Source: Bacillota bacterium
GTDB taxonomy: Bacteria; Bacillota; Clostridia; Lachnospirales; Lachnospiraceae
Direction of reading: 5' to 3'
Assembly: GCA_023391695.1 (NCBI GenBank)
Contig: JAEWAK010000059.1
Location: 1-41,411 of the forward strand
Length of the DNA stretch: 41,411 bases
Under the pieces are notes generated by a model, which was given only the letters and a program-made list of their open reading frames with translations, was not told the DNA's origin and did not search any database. Both the position numbers and the translations under genes were made by a program. Below, in pieces: positions 8,297 to 16,823 of the stretch; the stretch's first letter is position 1, and each line of letters opens with the position of its first letter.

Positions 8297-9583
8297 TTAT
8301 GCTTCCACGGCTGCTTCAACTACCAGGTCAACTGCTTTCTGTACAGCCATGTCCATAACAATCTGTTCTTTTTCTTTTTCGCCGATTAATTCTTTCAGCT
8401 TATCTAATTCCATTTTATATGTTTCTGCCATATTGGCAAATTCTTTATCCACATCCTCATCGGAAACGGTAATATTCTCAGCCTTTACAACAGCTTCCAG
8501 TACTAATCTGCTTTGAATGCGTTTTACTGCCTGTGGTCTCATCTGTTCAAATAACTGCTTGCTGTTCATACCTGTAAACTGGAAGTACTGTTCTATGGTT
8601 AAGCCTTGGGACTGCATTCTCTGTGCAAAATCATCTGCCATCTGCCTTACCTGGGTTTCGATCATGGCATCCGGTATTTCCATGGCTGCATTCTCAATAA
8701 TCTTCTCAATTACTTTATCTTCCCTGGCAGTCTTAGCTTCTTTTTCTTTTCTATCTAAGATTGTTGCTTTAATGTCTGCTTTATATTCATCCAAAGTATC
8801 AAATTCGGAAACATCCTGTGCAAATTCATCATCTAATTCCGGTAATTCCTTGGCTTTGATTTCTTTGACTTTTACTTTAAACACTGCAGGTTTGCCTGCT
8901 AATTCGGGAGCATGGTATTCAGCCGGGAAGGTTACGTTTATTTCCGCTTCTTCTCCGATGGACTTTCCGATTAACTGTTCTTCAAAAGTATCGATAAAGG
9001 AATGGGAACCGATGGTCAGGGAATAGTCTTCCGCTTTTCCGCCTTCAAAAGGAACTCCGTCTACAAATCCTTCGAAATCGATAACGGTCATATCTTTATC
9101 CGCAACCGGTCTGTCTTCTATGTTTATAACCCTGGAATTCTGGTCTCTTACTTTATCGATTTCAGCAATGATTTCTTCTTCCGTAACTTCAACCGTAGCC
9201 TTTTCTACTTCTATCCCTTTATAAGTCCCTAAAGTTACTTCCGGTTTTACCGCTACTTCTGCCGTAAAGATAAAAGGCTTTCCTTTTTCAATCTGTACCA
9301 CATCAATTTCTGGTCTTGAAACTATATCTAATCCGCTTTCCTCCGCTGCTTTATCATAAGCATCCGGAATCACGATATTGGCTGCATCTTCATAAAAAAC
9401 ACTTGGCCCATACATTTTTTCGATGATGGAACGGGGTGCTTTTCCTTTACGAAAGCCCTGGACATTCATCTTGCCCTTATTTTTCACATAGGCTTTTTCA
9501 ATTGCAGCATCAAACTCCTCCGCAGCAGCTTCTATGGTAAGCTTCACCATATTCTTCTCTAATTTTTCTACTTGTAAACTCAT
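8297..9583 (-). CDS. tig: Trigger factor, ribosome-bound chaperone
   Basis: Trigger factor meets nascent chains at the ribosome exit tunnel. The 428 residues show the three domains in order: ribosome-binding N-domain with the signature-like FRKGKAPRSI (about residues 43-52), a central FKBP-type prolyl isomerase domain (about 150-240, with IDFEGFVDG and FEEQLIGKS), and the long helical chaperone domain to the C-terminus. The ribosome binding site AAGGAGG lies close to the ATG. It is the first gene of the tig-clpP-clpX-lon-engB run. Confidence 0.96.
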   Translation of the reverse strand: MSLQVEKLEKNMVKLTIEAAAEEFDAAIEKAYVKNKGKMNVQGFRKGKAPRSIIEKMYGPSVFYEDAANIVIPDAYDKAAEESGLDIVSRPEIDVVQIEKGKPFIFTAEVAVKPEVTLGTYKGIEVEKATVEVTEEEIIAEIDKVRDQNSRVINIEDRPVADKDMTVIDFEGFVDGVPFEGGKAEDYSLTIGSHSFIDTFEEQLIGKSIGEEAEINVTFPAEYHAPELAGKPAVFKVKVKEIKAKELPELDDEFAQDVSEFDTLDEYKADIKATILDRKEKEAKTAREDKVIEKIIENAAMEIPDAMIETQVRQMADDFAQRMQSQGLTIEQYFQFTGMNSKQLFEQMRPQAVKRIQSRLVLEAVVKAENITVSDEDVDKEFANMAETYKMELDKLKELIGEKEKEQIVMDMAVQKAVDLVVEAAVEA

Positions 9584-9769
9584 TTAATATTTCCTCCTTA
9601 AATATGTGAACGTATATCCCTGATACGATCCCAGTTATTATTCCGTCAATGTATTTTTTTCCACTGGTACCCATGGTAATAACGAAAAATGTAAATATAT
9701 AAGTTCCTTCATACAACTAATCCGTATAAAACAGGGCAGATTCCCACTCTGACGTTTTGACATTAGTAT

Positions 9770-9778
9770 ATTATAACA
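9770..9778 (-). promoter_or_regulatory. Extended -10 promoter candidate for tig
   Basis: On the minus strand the sequence reads TGTTATAAT, an extended -10 element. I find no good -35 box 17 bp upstream. Transcription from here would give a 5' leader of about 180 nt before tig; that leader has only short hairpins. Confidence 0.4.
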
Positions 9779-9810
9779 TAGCTGTTCTGTAAATACCATA
9801 AATTTTTTTC

Positions 9811-11160
9811 TTATGCATTTATTACGTGCCCCTGCTGCTTTAAGACCTCAACCACGCTGTCCACATGGTTTTTGCAGAGCTCATGGCTTTTTGCCTCCAC
9901 CATGACGCGGATAACCGGTTCCGTGCCGCTCTCCCTTACCAGGATCCGTCCTTCATTACCAAGTTCACTTGTAACCTGTTCAATGACCTCTATGACTTTT
10001 TTATCTTCTCTGGCCGTTTTCTTATCGTTCACCCTCACATTGACCAATAACTGAGGATATATATATACATCTTTAATCAGATCGGAAAGCTTCATTTTCT
10101 TTTCCAGGATAACTTCCATTATTTTTAATGAAGTCAGGATTCCGTCACCGGTAGTTGCATGCTTGCTGAAAATAATATGACCGGACTGCTCACCGCCGAT
10201 GGAATGGTCATTTTCCAGCATATTTTCATATACATACTTATCTCCTACGGCAGTTTTCTCATAAGCAATGCCTTTTTCATCCAATGCCTTATATAATCCG
10301 ATGTTGGACATGATGGTGGTTACGACGGTGTTATTGTTAAGTTCTCCACGTTCTTTCATATATACACCGCAGACATACAGAATTAAATCCCCATCTATAA
10401 TATTACCCTTATCGTCCACTGCTAAACAGCGATCTGCATCTCCGTCATAGGCAAAACCCACATCCAGTTTGTTCTCTATAACATGTTTTTGTAAGGCTTC
10501 TATATGAGTGGACCCGCATTCGTCATTGATATTGGTGCCGTTCGGTTCATTGTTTATGGCATAGGTCTTTGCCCCCAGCGCATCAAATACCCCTTTGGCA
10601 ATGGTGGAAGCAGACCCGTTGGCACAGTCAAGTCCTACCTTCATACCGCTGAAGGAACGGGTAGCCAAAGAGATCAGATAGCCGATATACCGGTTTCTTC
10701 CTATATAATAATCCGTTGTCTTGCCTATTTTTTCCCTTTTCGCAAACGGGATGTCCCCTCCCTCACCGTCTATGTATTTTTCGATTCGTTCTTCTACTTC
10801 GGCTTCTAATTTATATCCGTTTCCGTTTAATATCTTAATCCCGTTATCGTAGTATGGATTGTGGCTTGCCGATATCATAATTCCGCAGTCGTAATTTTCA
10901 CTTCTTATCAGATAGGATACGCTGGGAGTACTGGTTACATGAAGCAGATATACATCCGCACCGCTGGCCGTAAGTCCTGAAACCAGGGCATATTCAAACA
11001 TATAGCTGGATCTTCTGGTATCCTTGCCGATTACAACATTCGCCTTATGTTCTTTTCCGTAATAATATCCTAAGAATCTGCCTACCTTATAGGCATGTTC
11101 AACCGTTAAATCAATATTTGCTTCACCGCGGAAACCGTCCGTTCCAAAATATTTACCCAT
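9811..11160 (-). CDS. glmM: Phosphoglucosamine mutase GlmM
   Basis: GlmM converts glucosamine-6-phosphate to glucosamine-1-phosphate on the way to UDP-GlcNAc and peptidoglycan. The 449-residue protein belongs to the alpha-D-phosphohexomutase superfamily. The phosphoserine is Ser99 in ISASHNP, the magnesium loop is DGDADR (239-244), the sugar-binding loop is GGEQSGH, and the phosphate-binding C-terminal motif is RESGTEP. The start MGKYFGTDGFRG is typical for GlmM and has an AAAGGAG site. It has its own promoter at 11330-11358, and tig follows 227 nt downstream with its own promoter candidate. Confidence 0.96.
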   Translation of the reverse strand: MGKYFGTDGFRGEANIDLTVEHAYKVGRFLGYYYGKEHKANVVIGKDTRRSSYMFEYALVSGLTASGADVYLLHVTSTPSVSYLIRSENYDCGIMISASHNPYYDNGIKILNGNGYKLEAEVEERIEKYIDGEGGDIPFAKREKIGKTTDYYIGRNRYIGYLISLATRSFSGMKVGLDCANGSASTIAKGVFDALGAKTYAINNEPNGTNINDECGSTHIEALQKHVIENKLDVGFAYDGDADRCLAVDDKGNIIDGDLILYVCGVYMKERGELNNNTVVTTIMSNIGLYKALDEKGIAYEKTAVGDKYVYENMLENDHSIGGEQSGHIIFSKHATTGDGILTSLKIMEVILEKKMKLSDLIKDVYIYPQLLVNVRVNDKKTAREDKKVIEVIEQVTSELGNEGRILVRESGTEPVIRVMVEAKSHELCKNHVDSVVEVLKQQGHVINA

Positions 11161-11329
11161 ACTGATAAACTCCTTTAATTTTTATCTGAATTTTTCATCG
11201 AAAAACTTATATACCTGTGAATCCTTTGTACCGGTCCCTTCCTGTTTATTTAAACCGGTTACATGCCTAAAGCAATAAAATAAAACTGTCTTTCCTTCGT
11301 CCGCCCGGCGTGATTTAAGCATATATCCG

Positions 11330-11358
11330 ATTGTAACATAACCTAACAATTATCGCAA
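11330..11358 (-). promoter_or_regulatory. SigA-type promoter of glmM
   Basis: On the minus strand TTGCGA (11353-11358) and TACAAT (11330-11335) are 17 bp apart, and TG one base before the -10 hexamer makes an extended -10. The predicted leader to the glmM start is about 160 nt and includes an ACCGGT inverted pair near 11231 and 11260. Confidence 0.55.
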
Positions 11359-11438
11359 CTTATTCTGACTTAAGTGTCTTATCCAATCCCTTTTTCCTAT
11401 CATATGTCTCTTTTCCCATCTTGGTTCTTTTTACATAA

Positions 11439-11516
11439 AAAAACATCATCTGATATGTACGATTGAAGTTCGGATGTTCCCATCGGATTCTTAATCACAT
11501 ATACAGATGATGTTTT
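11439..11516 (-). terminator. Long stem-loop terminator downstream of the SASP gene
   Basis: Arms at 11441-11458 and 11497-11516 share ACATCATCTG and its complement, with a smaller inverted pair (CGGATG, CATCGG) in the loop. Read on the minus strand, the stem ends in a run of seven T. It lies about 80 nt past the SASP stop codon. Confidence 0.75.
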
Positions 11517-11594
11517 GTACGGTTAACTTATGAAGCAATTATGCAGCATCTGTTGTATAATTTAAGTTAACTTTCTGCTTCTAATCTTTTTGCT

Positions 11595-11822
11595 TTAGAA
11601 AGAACCTGACTGACCAGACATGGATTCTTCTTGCCTTCTAATCATACGTTTTACCATTTCTCCGCCAACAGAACCATTCTGTGCACTGGTTAAATCTCCA
11701 TTGTAACCTTGTTTTAAGGGTACACCGATTTCAGATGCAACTTCCATTTTGAATCTGTTAAGTGCTTCTCTAGCTTGTGGTACTTCTGTTCTGTTAGAAC
11801 CGCTGTTATTGTTACTTGCCAT
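11595..11822 (-). CDS. Alpha/beta-type small acid-soluble spore protein
   Basis: Alpha/beta SASPs coat and protect DNA in dormant endospores and are degraded at germination. The 75-residue protein has the family signature: EIGVPLKQGYNGDLTSAQNG (about 37-56) followed by VGGEMVKRMI. The first residues after Met are Asn/Ser-rich, as is common. The ATG is preceded by a strong GGAGGTGAATT site. It is monocistronic, with a terminator at 11439-11516. Expression is expected from a forespore sigma factor (SigG); I did not find a match to its promoter that I would defend. It is good evidence that the organism sporulates. Confidence 0.95.
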   Translation of the reverse strand: MASNNNSGSNRTEVPQAREALNRFKMEVASEIGVPLKQGYNGDLTSAQNGSVGGEMVKRMIRRQEESMSGQSGSF

Positions 11823-12227
11823 AATAATTCACCTCCACGATTAGATTGTTTGTATCAACTAATTGCTTGTGTAAAACAAGTTACCAATTGACCTAGATAA
11901 ATGATTTGTTTTATGAATCATTTATCTTAATCATATTGTTAACAGATTAGGGAAATATTATTATGGTAAGTTGTGGAACTATTTTCGAAATAACTTCTTA
12001 TTTATATGATTTTTTTAAGTACGGATTCGGTTTTAAAAAAAACAGATATTTTACGGACTTTTTTAATTTTAATAACTGCTGTCCCGTATAAGTAAAAATT
12101 TTTGATTATTCAGTCACTGCGGTTATCCGGCCGACCTGGCAAAATTCTGTTGATTATTATTTTCATATATTGTCCCTTAGGCTTCATATACTTGTATAAA
12201 GTTAAAATGTTTTGAAAAAGGAAGCCT
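11823..12227. other. AT-rich intergenic region between SASP gene and symporter
   Basis: No gene is supported here. A perfect 11-bp stem (GATAAATGATT at 11896-11906, its complement at 11916-11926) lies about 75 nt upstream of the SASP start and could be a regulatory or terminator-like structure. Near 12110 the string ATTCAGTCAC resembles the end of the family 1 repeat, but the match does not continue. Another pair (TAGGCTTC at 12178-12185, its complement at 12221-12228) could pair over the symporter ribosome binding site if the transcript includes both arms. Confidence 0.45.
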
Positions 12228-13538
12228 ATGGATAATATTCTTTCTATTATAAAAGATATAAACAAACTGCTTTGGAACGGCCCGATGATTATAATTCTTC
12301 TGGCCACCCACCTGTTCCTTACTTTCCGTTTTAGATTTATTCAGAAAAAAATAGGTAAAGGAATCCGTCTGTCCACAAAACCTTCCACCGGTACGGAGGG
12401 GGAAACCAGCAGTTTTGGCGCCCTAACCACAACCCTTGCGGCAACCCTTGGCATCGGGAATATTATTGGTGTATCCACGGCTGTCGCCATGGGCGGGCCG
12501 GGAGCGATCCTCTGGATCTGGCTGACCGGTGTTCTTGGCATGGCAACAACTTATGCGGAATGCTATCTCGGAATCCATTACCGCCGTACGGCCAAAGACG
12601 GCACCTGTTCCGGCGGTCCCATGTATGTGCTGGAATATGGCCTTCACTCCAAACCTTTGGCTGTACTGTACTGTTTTCTTACTCTTGCGGCCTCCTATGG
12701 GGTGGGGTGTTCTACCCAGTCCAATTCCATAACGGACATTACTTCGAATTTATGGGGGCTCTCCCCCTATCTGGTAGGTTTTATTACCGCATTGGTTACC
12801 GGACTGGTAATTATCGGCGGGATTAAATCCATCGGTAATATCTGCACAAAGCTGGTTCCGGCCATGGGTATCTTTTATATTCTGGCCTGTATCATCCTGT
12901 TGGTTTTAAACGGCAAATACCTGCTGCCGGCCATTCAGTTAATTATACGTACCGCTTTTCTGCCGAGTGCCATGGCAGGCGGCTTTGTCGGCAGTACCAT
13001 TAAAACGGCTGCCAGATACGGTATCGCAAGAGGGCTTTTCTCCAACGAAGCCGGAATAGGTACCGCTGCCATTGCCGCTGCAAGCGCAAAAACCAGCAAT
13101 CCCCATAACCAGGCCCTTGTATCGATGAGTGCTACCTTCTGGGACACGGTTGTTATGTGCGGAATTACGGGACTTGTTATTGTATCCAACATATTAAAAA
13201 ATCCCCTTTCCGTAAAAGGAACTTCCGCTTCCGAATTAACAACCATAGCCTTTGAGCAGATTCCTTTCGGCGGTTATATATTAGGCTTATCCATCATCGC
13301 TTTTGCCACCGCCACCTTAATCGGCTGGTCCTATTTCGGAGAAAAAGCGGTAGTCTATCTCTTCGGGAAAGAAGGAATAGGAACCTACCGCGTCTGCTAT
13401 ATTGTTATGATATTTATCGGCGCAATCCTGTCCCTGGAATTTGTCTGGGAACTTTCCGATTTAATTAATGCTTTTATGATAATACCCAATGTATTATCCA
13501 TCTGGTTATTATACCGGGATATTAAATATACTGAATAG
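12228..13538 (+). CDS. Sodium/alanine (AGCS family) symporter
   Basis: This is a 436-residue multi-pass membrane protein of the alanine or glycine:cation symporter family (AGCS, like B. subtilis AlsT), expected to import a small neutral amino acid with sodium. Family marks include the glycine-rich TLAATLGIGNIIGVSTAVAM, GGPGAILWIW, AECYLGIHYR, GGPMYVLEYG and GLFSNEAGIGTA. I count about ten hydrophobic segments. AAGGAAG lies just before the ATG. The 3' end overlaps the convergent DJ-1/PfpI gene by 17 bp. The substrate could be alanine, glycine or glutamine; the sequence does not settle it. Confidence 0.93.
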   Translation: MDNILSIIKDINKLLWNGPMIIILLATHLFLTFRFRFIQKKIGKGIRLSTKPSTGTEGETSSFGALTTTLAATLGIGNIIGVSTAVAMGGPGAILWIWLTGVLGMATTYAECYLGIHYRRTAKDGTCSGGPMYVLEYGLHSKPLAVLYCFLTLAASYGVGCSTQSNSITDITSNLWGLSPYLVGFITALVTGLVIIGGIKSIGNICTKLVPAMGIFYILACIILLVLNGKYLLPAIQLIIRTAFLPSAMAGGFVGSTIKTAARYGIARGLFSNEAGIGTAAIAAASAKTSNPHNQALVSMSATFWDTVVMCGITGLVIVSNILKNPLSVKGTSASELTTIAFEQIPFGGYILGLSIIAFATATLIGWSYFGEKAVVYLFGKEGIGTYRVCYIVMIFIGAILSLEFVWELSDLINAFMIIPNVLSIWLLYRDIKYTE

Positions 13539-14064
13539 CCGCCGCTATTTTATCGGCAGTTGCCTTATCCTTTAATCTTTCTATGATACATAGGGAAAAA
13601 TCAATGGATACCCCCATACCTTTGCCCGTTATGATGTTGGCATCCGTTTCGGTTTTCTTCCCGGTAAATATGGCTCCCGTCAGATATTCTTCATTTCCCG
13701 GGAAACAGGTGGCTCTCTTTCCCTGTAATATGCCGTTTAACCCCAGCACACTTGGCGCGGCACATAAGGCCGCAATATTTTTCCCTTCTTGATTAAATTG
13801 CTTTAACAAAGTAACCAGCTCCTGGTGTTCTGCCAGGTGGCTGGTACCGGGATTCCCTCCCGGTAATACTAACATGTCCGCTTTACTGTAATCGGATTCC
13901 CCGAATAGTTCATCTGCTTCAATTTTTATATGATGGGAACTCTCGACCTGCTTTCTGCCTGTTACGGACACCATGCGGATCTCAATTGCAGCCCTTCTTA
14001 ATAAATCTACAACAGTTAACCCTTCAATTTCTTCGAATCCATCTGCCAAGAAAATATATACCAT
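13522..14064 (-). CDS. DJ-1/PfpI (ThiJ/YajL-like) family protein
   Basis: The 180-residue protein has the DJ-1 fold marks: N-terminal FLADGFEEIE with the conserved acidic residue, GGNPGTSHL, and the nucleophile elbow AALCAAPSVLG with Cys101. Members act as glyoxalase-like or deglycase enzymes or chaperones, and the exact role here is unknown. The frame is open back to 14226, but the ATG at 14064 has AAGGAG 8 nt upstream while the upstream extension overlaps a palindromic repeat (14088-14169), so I start at 14064. The 3' end overlaps the symporter gene by 17 bp. Confidence 0.9.
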   Translation of the reverse strand: MVYIFLADGFEEIEGLTVVDLLRRAAIEIRMVSVTGRKQVESSHHIKIEADELFGESDYSKADMLVLPGGNPGTSHLAEHQELVTLLKQFNQEGKNIAALCAAPSVLGLNGILQGKRATCFPGNEEYLTGAIFTGKKTETDANIITGKGMGVSIDFSLCIIERLKDKATADKIAAAIQYI

Positions 14065-14087
14065 AAAACCACTCCTTTTTATTTTAT

Positions 14088-14169
14088 TACCATGTCCGCA
14101 AGCTCCCATGGAATGCGCACTCACTTTGTTCGGCGCCAGGATAATATCTAATGATATTATACCATGTCC
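14088..14169. repeat. Palindromic repeat unit, copy A (upstream of DJ-1 gene)
   Basis: This unit is related to the unit inserted in ddl, in opposite orientation. Shared blocks in order are CATGTCCGCAAGCT, a short TGCG block, CTCACT, GTTCGGCGC, and a terminal palindrome (here ATAATATC-TAAT-GATATTAT). A 10-bp direct repeat TACCATGTCC brackets it (14088-14097 and 14160-14169). It lacks the central hairpin (arms CGGTAC/GTACCG) of the ddl copy. Confidence 0.7.
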
Positions 14170-14268
14170 TTCCCGGTTGGCAAGGGCACACAGCACTATT
14201 TGCAATATCCGGAGCATTATAATCATATCTTAGTCATAAAATGTTTTGTATAATTATTCAAAAGATAC

Positions 14269-14288
14269 CAGCGTGCCGACACGCTGGC
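14269..14288 (+). promoter_or_regulatory. Hairpin in the ddl leader
   Basis: Arms CCAGCGTG and CACGCTGG enclose a four-base loop about 45 nt before the ddl start. No T run follows, so it may be a leader structure rather than a terminator. A TATAAT lies at about 14250, but I find no good -35 box with it. Confidence 0.4.
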
Positions 14289-14330
14289 ACTTTGACAATT
14301 GGCGTTTAAACCAGCAAAAGGGGGATTTAT

Positions 14331-15467
14331 ATGAAAATAGTGGTGCTTGCCGGCGGCTTAAGCCCGGAAAGAGATGTTTCCCTGTCCTCAGGAAGCCTTA
14401 TTGCCAATTCCTTATTGGAATCCGGCCATGAGGTTTTACTTTTGGATGTTTATGAGGGTATGCCGGATGGGGGAAAAGATTTAAGCCTGTTATTTTGCAA
14501 ACCATGGGAAGGAAAAAAATATGAATACGCAGTGCCGGAAAAAGAACCGGACCTGAATGAAATAAAAAGAAGAAACAACGGGCAGTCTGCCTTAATCGGC
14601 AAAAACGTACTAAAACTATGCAGGCTGGCCGATGTGGTGTTTATCGCTTTGCACGGTTCCATGGGGGAAAACGGCCAGATACAGGCAACCTTTGATAATT
14701 TTAATATAAAGTATACGGGGACCGGGTATATCGGAAGTTTATTGGCTATGGATAAGGATATCACAAAAAAACTGCTGGTGCAGGCAGGTCTGGCTACAGC
14801 TGACTGGATTTTATATGGCATTTCCGAGAACAATTATGATATAATGTCTGCAGACATTATATCAGCGCCGAACGTAGTGAGTACGCCTCAACGGTACGAA
14901 GTACCGCATATCACGGAAGCTTGCGGACATGATATATTAATAAACAGAATTGGATTTCCCTGTGTAATCAAGCCCTGCAGCTGCGGCTCCAGCATCGGGG
15001 TTTCCATCGTAAACGACAGGGAAGAATTAAAAAAAGCCCTTCAGTATGCAGCGAAATACGAAAAAAAGGTGTTAATCGAAAAGCTGATAAAGGGAAGAGA
15101 ATTTTCAGTCGGTATACTAAACAAGGAAGCTTTGCCCGTAATTGAAATTATTCCGGAAAAAGGTTTTTATGATTATAAAAATAAATATCAGGGGGGACTG
15201 ACAAAAGAAATATGCCCGGCCGAATTATCCCCTGAATTAACCCTGAAAGTTCAGAACAGGGCCTTGCAGGTCCATAAGGTCTTAAGACTGGGAGACTATT
15301 CCAGGATTGATTTTATCCTGGAGGAAAGCGGCGAATTTATCTGTCTGGAAGCCAATACCCTACCGGGCATGACTCCTACCAGTTTAATCCCCCAGGAAGC
15401 CAAAAGCAAAGGGATTTCCTACCATGAACTTGTATGTACGATTGCCAGACTGCCCTTTGCAAGATGA
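14331..15467 (+). CDS. ddl: D-alanine--D-alanine ligase with in-frame repeat insertion
   Basis: Ddl joins two D-alanines with ATP for the peptidoglycan stem peptide. Family marks are GGLSPERDVSLSSG (7-20), HGSMGENGQIQ, the ATP-grasp segment GFPCVIKPCSCGSSIGVSIV, and the C-terminal metal and substrate region EANTLPGMTPTSLIP. Its 378 residues exceed the usual 310-360. The excess is explained by a 93-bp palindromic unit (14838-14930) in the loop before the ATP-grasp strand: removing it joins NNYD directly to ILINRIGFP, which reads like a normal Ddl. The insert adds 31 residues and keeps the frame. The ATG follows AAAGGGGG. Whether the enzyme stays active is unknown, but all visible catalytic motifs are intact. 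Confidence 0.93.
   Translation: MKIVVLAGGLSPERDVSLSSGSLIANSLLESGHEVLLLDVYEGMPDGGKDLSLLFCKPWEGKKYEYAVPEKEPDLNEIKRRNNGQSALIGKNVLKLCRLADVVFIALHGSMGENGQIQATFDNFNIKYTGTGYIGSLLAMDKDITKKLLVQAGLATADWILYGISENNYDIMSADIISAPNVVSTPQRYEVPHITEACGHDILINRIGFPCVIKPCSCGSSIGVSIVNDREELKKALQYAAKYEKKVLIEKLIKGREFSVGILNKEALPVIEIIPEKGFYDYKNKYQGGLTKEICPAELSPELTLKVQNRALQVHKVLRLGDYSRIDFILEESGEFICLEANTLPGMTPTSLIPQEAKSKGISYHELVCTIARLPFAR
14836..14936. repeat. Palindromic repeat unit, copy B, inside ddl
   Basis: The unit begins with a perfect 26-bp palindrome (14838-14863, centre TCTGCAGA), continues with a second hairpin (CGGTAC-GAA-GTACCG near 14892-14906), and ends GGACAT. An 8-bp direct repeat ATGATATA flanks it (14836-14843 and 14929-14936), 93 bp apart, as a target-site duplication would. 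The whole inserted length is translated without a stop. Confidence 0.8.
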
Positions 15468-15568
15468 GCCGGAACACCCTGTTAGAAATTTTATACCAGA
15501 ATAATTCTATGGCAGAAATACTTTGCTTTAAAAACTGTCCGGAATAATCAGAAAATGAGGTCAAGAAT

Positions 15569-16465
15569 ATGCTTCAAAAAGCGGAATTTAATATTAATAA
15601 TAAACAGTATCATTTAATAACCGATTATAAAGACAATCCTGATTTCAGATACAGCCTGAACCGGTTAACACATGATATATATGGGTTTGATTTTGAGGAA
15701 TGGTTTCAGAATGGCTATTGGCAGGACAAATACATCCCTTATTCTTTATTCTATGAGAATGAAGTGGTTGCAAATGTTTCCGTCAACACCATGGAATTTT
15801 TGATTCAGGGAAACCGTGTAAAACCCATACAGCTCGGTACCGTTATGACAGAAAAGTACCACCGGAACCAGGGGTTAATCCGGATATTGATAAATTCCGT
15901 CCTTGAAGATTATGAAAAGAACAGTGATTTCATCTATCTGTTTGCAAATGACAGCGTACTTGACTTTTATCCCAGGTTTGGCTTTATAAAAACCCCAGAA
16001 TATGGATGCAGTAAATATTTTCACAGAGATAAAGCAGCTTATGACTGCCGTAAACTTCATATGGATTATGAACCGGACAGAGCCATACTGGTCCGGCTGA
16101 TTCAAAATGCATACCCCAATGCAAAAGTGGCTATGATAAACAATACAGAACTTCTTATGTTTTATTGCGGTTTCTTTATGAAAGAGTTTGTATATTATAT
16201 AGAAGCACTGGATACGGCTGTTATCGCAGAATATAACGGAAATCAACTGGTGATTCAGGATGTGTTCTGCGAAAAGCCTGTGGATTTAGACTGCGTTATC
16301 AATGCCGTGATGCGTATCGATACCATGGAAGTTCATCTGGGTTTTACACCTTCTGAGGATACTTCCTATACCAAAGAAATATTAACAAAAGCAGATACCA
16401 CTTTATTTATTAAGGGTAAGAATCTTCTTGGAAATGCCAGGTTTCCGGTGTTATCCCATGCGTGA
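15569..16465 (+). CDS. GNAT family N-acetyltransferase
   Basis: The 298-residue protein has a GNAT core: the beta-bulge strand PIQLGTVMTEKYHRNQGLIRIL (about 91-112) holds the acetyl-CoA pyrophosphate loop, with HRNQGL in place of the usual Q/RxxGxG/A, followed by ANDSVLDFYPRFGF, the usual motif B tyrosine and phenylalanine pattern. The C-terminal half (about 160-298) may be a second, sterol-carrier-like or degenerate GNAT domain. The substrate is unknown. TGAGGTC precedes the ATG. It lies 101 nt after ddl on the same strand and may be part of that transcript. Confidence 0.8.
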   Translation: MLQKAEFNINNKQYHLITDYKDNPDFRYSLNRLTHDIYGFDFEEWFQNGYWQDKYIPYSLFYENEVVANVSVNTMEFLIQGNRVKPIQLGTVMTEKYHRNQGLIRILINSVLEDYEKNSDFIYLFANDSVLDFYPRFGFIKTPEYGCSKYFHRDKAAYDCRKLHMDYEPDRAILVRLIQNAYPNAKVAMINNTELLMFYCGFFMKEFVYYIEALDTAVIAEYNGNQLVIQDVFCEKPVDLDCVINAVMRIDTMEVHLGFTPSEDTSYTKEILTKADTTLFIKGKNLLGNARFPVLSHA

Positions 16466-16618
16466 CATACTCCTGCCGCCAGGACAAACACATGAAGGAA
16501 AGTTAAAGTCGTAAAACAACTCCGGCTGCAGTCGTCCGATTTTGCGGGGAAAGAACTTCCTCCACCTTTAAGCGATTGTGGAACTTTTTGCTTAAATTAT
16601 TAAATAAACAAAATAAAA

Positions 16619-16744
16619 CAAGGGGCAGTTAAAAAATACTTAGTTTACTCTTTAAAAGGATAGGTTGTATATATTAAGGCTGTATTATTATACACCTGAT
16701 CCTGTTATTTGAGTTAAATAAAGCTATTTTTTAACTGCCCCTTG
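16619..16744. repeat. 126-bp foldback element
   Basis: The ends are a perfect 20-bp inverted repeat (16619-16638 and 16725-16744, beginning CAAGGGGCAG). Complementarity continues inwards with few mismatches, including AGGATAGGTTGTATA near 16657 against TATACACCTGATCCT near 16690, so almost the whole unit folds into one long hairpin. There is no coding sequence. It lies between a + strand and a - strand gene and could act as a two-way terminator, or be a non-autonomous foldback element. Confidence 0.75.
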
Positions 16745-16823
16745 AGGCCCCCCCGTGTCTGAAAACTCATCGCACCGTAAAGTGGAACCTCCAGCCCGTC
16801 ACAAGCAATTTTCAGTCAACCTT

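Noticed and set aside
8517..9026. 169-codon frame on the + strand inside tig
   Set aside because: Antisense shadow of trigger factor, with composition typical of a reversed frame.
12108..12135. Third copy of the family 1 repeat
   Set aside because: Only about 10 bp (ATTCAGTCAC) resemble the terminal repeat and the interior does not match.
12178..12228. Hairpin that would hide the symporter ribosome binding site
   Set aside because: The left arm may lie upstream of the transcription start, and the stem is only 8 bp; kept only as a note.
14142..14226. N-terminal extension of the DJ-1 protein
   Set aside because: The extension overlaps repeat copy A, and a strong ribosome binding site supports the start at 14064.
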